Part shown: piece after piece, positions 60,393 through 64,000 of the stretch | How positions within the stretch are numbered: position 1 is the first letter of the stretch | Layout of the letters: every line of letters begins with the position of its first letter | NCBI GenBank assembly: GCA_003254925.1 | Contig: QANZ01050747.1 | Span: 105,436 to 169,435, forward strand | Source: Chamaecrista fasciculata | Lineage: Eukaryota > Streptophyta > Magnoliopsida > Fabales > Fabaceae | Length of the DNA stretch: 64,000 nt | Direction of reading: 5' to 3' | Made by a program: the position numbers and the translations under genes | The notes under the pieces: model-generated | The model's database searches: none | What the model saw: only the letters and a program-made list of their open reading frames with translations | What the model was told of the DNA's origin: nothing

Positions 60393-60712
60393 TTTTGTTA
60401 AAGTGCATTTTTGGTCTCATATTTTTTGCGGAGGTCTCAATTTGGTCCCATATTTTTTTTCACTTTTGATTTTATATTTTTTGGTCAGGTTGCAAAATTT
60501 GTCTAATATTTTTTCAAAATGTTTCATATTGTAGGACTAACCGTGAAACATTTTACCAGAAAATGAGATCAAATCTGCAACAAAAATGATATGAGATCAA
60601 TTCTGCACTTAACCAAAAAATGAGACAAAAAATGCACTAAAAAAAATACAAAATCCAATTGAGACCTAAGTAAAAGAAATTGGGCCAAAAATGTACCTTG
60701 GCTTTTATTTTT
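60393..60712. mobile_element. MITE family A, copy with both arms
   Basis: The left arm 'aaagtgcatttttggtctc' and right arm 'gggccaaaaatgtacctt' are inverted. The first octamer step is 31 bp; the second is shortened by a small deletion. This is the only copy in the window with both arms. The duplication is obscured by T-rich flanks. Confidence 0.65.
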
Positions 60713-60750
60713 TGCAAAATTATAAAAATAAATATTGTTATAAATAATTA

Positions 60751-61227
60751 TGTTTGTGAATATCCACATTTGAGTTTTCCTTTACTTTCTCTATGTACAT
60801 GAATATGACCTTATCCCTTCATTATGTACATTAAGTTGGTACATCTCCCTTATAGATCCTTTAGCCTATAAATAGAGGCTTTAGGTGTTGATGTAAAGTT
60901 GATGATATCAGTTGAATGAAAGAATCACTCTCTTCTCCTACTTTTCTCTCTATTTTGAATATCCTTATTTCTTATATTTTATAACACGTTATCAGCACGA
61001 GCCTCTACCGGTTTGAGCTTTTGGCATATGTGCACGTGTCTACTCATTCAAGCTTTTGGTATCTGTTCATGGGTCTCTATCCATTTGAGTTCTAGGTAAC
61101 TGAACATGAGCCTTTACCGGTGAGTTTTTGGTAACTAAGTACAAATCTCTTCTGATTTCAATTTTGGATAATTAAAGAGGTAAGTTAATTATCTTTCAAT
61201 TTTTCTTGTTAACTGAAAACTTGTCGT
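60751..61227 (+). mobile_element. Copia-type 5' LTR with primer site and leader, then truncated
   Basis: The LTR 60751-60986 (236 bp) runs from TGTTTGTGAATATCC to TTTTATAACA. It is followed by CGTTATCAGCACGAG, a primer-binding region seen in many plant Copia elements. A leader continues to about 61227, where the text changes to the 2.1 kb LTR family. No internal genes remain; it is a fossil. Confidence 0.65.
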
Positions 61228-62472
61228 GCTGAGGAACAAGTTTAGTCCAAAGTTGCCCATAGCAGGGTAGCCATACAGGCTAGGTACAAGTTTAGTTGTT
61301 TGTCGTGCTGAGGAATGTGGTTGACCAAGATGGAATTTTGTCCCTCATTAAAAATGAGAGATATTTAACTGGCGCCCTCGATGAGTCTGTCCAAGGAATG
61401 TGTGGCCACACAGGAAAATGGGACTAACTCAAGGAATCGAGAAAGTTATGGTTTGGATTATGGATGACTTTCCCGTGCCTAATCCATGACCAAAATGTCG
61501 TGCGACAATAGGGATTATCACATGTTGGTACTTAGGTTAAATCGGTTTTGTTAAAACGATAACTCACGTGTTTTGGGTAGTCGTGATGGCTTGCTAGAGT
61601 CCGCTCTCGACTTGTGAGTCATAGAGATGACTTGCTGCCAACTTCACGTGAGGCCTGCTGGGTCACACATGAGCATGATCAAGATGCCGTAGTGGGACAC
61701 GGATTAGGGTTAATTCGTGAGTGACTTTGGTGACACAATTTAAGACATAGTTGAATGTATTAGGACATGAAATCTTGTCTTAAATCTTGTCTATTTACAA
61801 TTAAATTCTTGTTAAAAATATTAGGGAATAATAAATTAAATAAGCTTCCTAAATGTTAGGGGATTATTGATTTATTAAATTCATTAATATTGGGATAACA
61901 AGGGAGGAGGTAGCGCCTCATGCTTGTTGATTTTAATAAATGAAAATGTTTTGTTAATTAGAATCAAGATTTGATTTTGTTTTCAAGATTCAAGTTTGAA
62001 TTAAAGATATTAAGGTAATATTTTAATTCAATATTGTTAGGAAATTAATAAGTTGGTTATAACTACCTAAGAGTTAGGGTTGTTATTTTGATTTATTAAA
62101 TTCCTTAAAAATAGAGATGAGGATGGCGCATTCTTTAGCTTGGGTGCAAGATTTGATCTTGCATTTTGAATTTAAATAATGCAAGTCGATTTTAGGGTTT
62201 AAAATATTAAGGTAATATTTTAATTATAAAATCAATTCCTCATGACTCATTCCAACCAATAGGGTTTGAGCAATCAAGATTTAGTTTCAAGATTTGATCT
62301 TGAAATTCATATTCGAATTGCCTACTAAATTTTGAATTATAATATTAGTGTAATATTATAAATCAAGATTTAGGGATTCCCTAAATTATATTAATTATTG
62401 AAATTAAGATATTTAAGATTTTAGGGATTCACTAATTAGATTAGTAATTCCCTAATTTTAGAAATGAGGAAA

Positions 62473-62503
<31 letters not shown>

Positions 62504-62948
62504 CACTTGGAAAAGTCGACCAAGGCATATTTTGTGAGACAAAAATCGGCCAACCCTAATTGTTAAGAGTGAAAAAGTCGACTTCTCTCAAGAGTGAGAG
62601 AATTTCGACCTAAACCCTAAAACTTTAGGGGTTTTTTGTGTGTGAGTTGCGCCACCTTGTTCTTGATATCAAGAATTGTTCTTGATCATTGAAGAACTGT
62701 AGATTTGGTTCCCGTATTCTCTTGGGAAGAAGAGAAGGAGGCTAGCACCTGGGCATCTGCCATACTGCTCGTGTGGATCACCGGCAGAGGAAGAACACTC
62801 GCAGTGGACTTCTCAAATTCGCTGACTCAAAGCCACCGATTGAAATTTAGGTATACATCTTCCTATACTAGTATAAATATAATTAGTGGATCTTGGAAGG
62901 AGATCACAGAGTTAGCATTTTAAAAATTTTTCTTAATTTTTCCTAACA
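61228..62948. mobile_element. Large LTR (2.1 kb family), copy 3, left end missing
   Basis: From 'gttgcccatagcagggtagc' onward it matches 22280-23935, ending TTTTTCCTAACA. Roughly the first 0.4 kb of the LTR is absent. It is followed by 'gtggcggttgattcgggaac', which may be the primer site and leader of the original element. It is more diverged than copies 1 and 2. Confidence 0.7.
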
Positions 62949-64000
62949 GTGGCGGTTGATTCGGGAACGAGTGATTTTTCTATACTAAAATTGTCTCTCT
63001 TATTCTAAAATCTCATTTTATGCTTATTGACTTTATGTCTCACTTTCTCCTTGTGTGCGTGTTCTTCCTCTTCTCCTATCTCCTCTCTTTCTCTCCCGTA
63101 TGAGAAAGGACTAGTAAAAAATATAGAAAGTGACTCGGCCTTTCCCCATGTTCTCCACTTTCTTACTTATTCTTCTTATTTTTATCTCAAAATAAATATT
63201 ACTATTAATCATAAAATTGGTGTAGGGCTCACAATTGAGAGATATGGGGATGATAATAGTTTTCTCTCTCCATAAATTATGCTTAGTCGACCTATATGAG
63301 GAAAAAGTCAAGGAATTTTGCTTCTTTGGCTAAAATAACAAATTGGTCCTTAATTAATTTACTTCCTTTCACAAAAGTCCCTACAATATTGTATATAATA
63401 AAAATATGGTATTTATAATTACTAATAAGGCTAGGAGATGATGGGGTTTGAGCTCAATAGAACATTACTTTATTTAATAAAGATTAAATCTTTACCTTAC
63501 TTACTTGAAGTGATCGTGATTAAACACAAAGAGACTATTTACTTCAATCCTACCAAGCCACACCATAAGATTGTTCCAGAGAAAGGAGGGAGGAGTCTCC
63601 CGTCCTTCTCAACATTCCCAACCTTGTCTAAGTAAGGACGTTGCGGACTTGTAGCTCATTATCCAAGGGATAGATTCACTAGGTACCCCAAAGCTCTTTA
63701 CCTCTTAGGTACCCTCTATTCAACTAGTTAATTGTCTTAATTAATTAATTGTAAAAATAGTGACCATGTAGGAACAGCGGTATAATTGACTAAAAAAATT
63801 TTGAGGGTATAATTAAATAGTTATATAAAATGGTCATATATTAATCTCACCTTAGGGGTGAGATTAGTCTAATACTCTAATCCCATGGAATGAATTATTT
63901 TGATTCACCTAAAATGATTAAATTACCCTTATTAAAAAAAATCTAACTAATTAAATTTTATTCTGTAAACCTTTTCCATTTTTTATCTCTACTTTTGTCA
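62949..64000. other. Intergenic DNA, no gene seen
   Basis: The first part may be leader of the LTR element. 'gtataattgacta' and 'gggtataatta' blocks near 63780-63825 resemble the repeat near 29050. No coding frame is supported. Confidence 0.5.

Noticed and set aside
60208-60534. Open frames rich in Ile or Tyr
   Set aside because: They are translations of the AAT microsatellite and neighbouring MITE text.

Overview
This 64 kb window is plant nuclear DNA, almost certainly from a eudicot. It is AT-rich, has spliced genes with plant-type introns, carries a plant expansin-like A gene and two plant F-box genes, and is packed with plant transposon families. The species cannot be named from what is visible. 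The sequence is a draft assembly: there are runs of N at 18108-18829 and 46521-46646 and a single N at 32129.

I can support three host genes, all on the minus strand. (1) An expansin-like A gene at 8756-11169 has five exons and encodes 270 aa. (2) An F-box/LRR gene of the FBL10 type at 42825-45973 has four exons and encodes 638 aa. (3) A SKIP23-type F-box gene at 57561-58775 encodes 404 aa and probably has an intron in its 5' UTR. From memory, the Arabidopsis counterparts of the two F-box genes are immediate neighbours (At2g17020 and At2g17030). The 11.6 kb between them here would then be an old gene pair pushed apart by transposons. Both F-box proteins would act as substrate adaptors of SCF ubiquitin ligases; the expansin-like protein would be secreted to the cell wall.

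Most of the rest is layered mobile DNA. 1-8.7 kb: a Mutator-like element with long inverted repeats that has captured part of a raffinose-synthase-family gene (3002-4050), two SINEs, and a hAT MITE inside one of them. 11.5-20.2 kb: MITE pieces, then a plant L1-type LINE with reverse transcriptase and RNase H whose RNase H region is split by a 2.1 kb LTR with target duplication GACCA. 20.2-28.5 kb: the 3' part of a Tat/Ogre-like Ty3/Gypsy fossil (non-coding spacer, 97-bp tandem repeat, polypurine tract, 2.1 kb LTR), with a second copy of the 2.1 kb LTR inside it and a 616-bp solo LTR at its edge. 31-41 kb: a MITE-rich stretch with a LINE remnant, a 614-bp solo LTR and a SINE. 46-55.3 kb: a Harbinger-like element next to the FBL10 start, two back-to-back MITEs, one split by a LINE, then a LINE 3' fragment split by a young non-autonomous LTR element (52198-55106). 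60-63 kb: a trinucleotide microsatellite, a Copia 5' LTR with its primer site, and a third, truncated copy of the 2.1 kb LTR.

The most striking pattern is shared by many of the inverted-repeat elements. Families with quite different end sequences carry three or four copies of a TTGGTCCC-like octamer in each arm at nearly fixed steps of 31, then 29 or 30, then 29-32 bp. Where target duplications are readable (six copies) they are 9-10 bp, as in Mutator-like elements.
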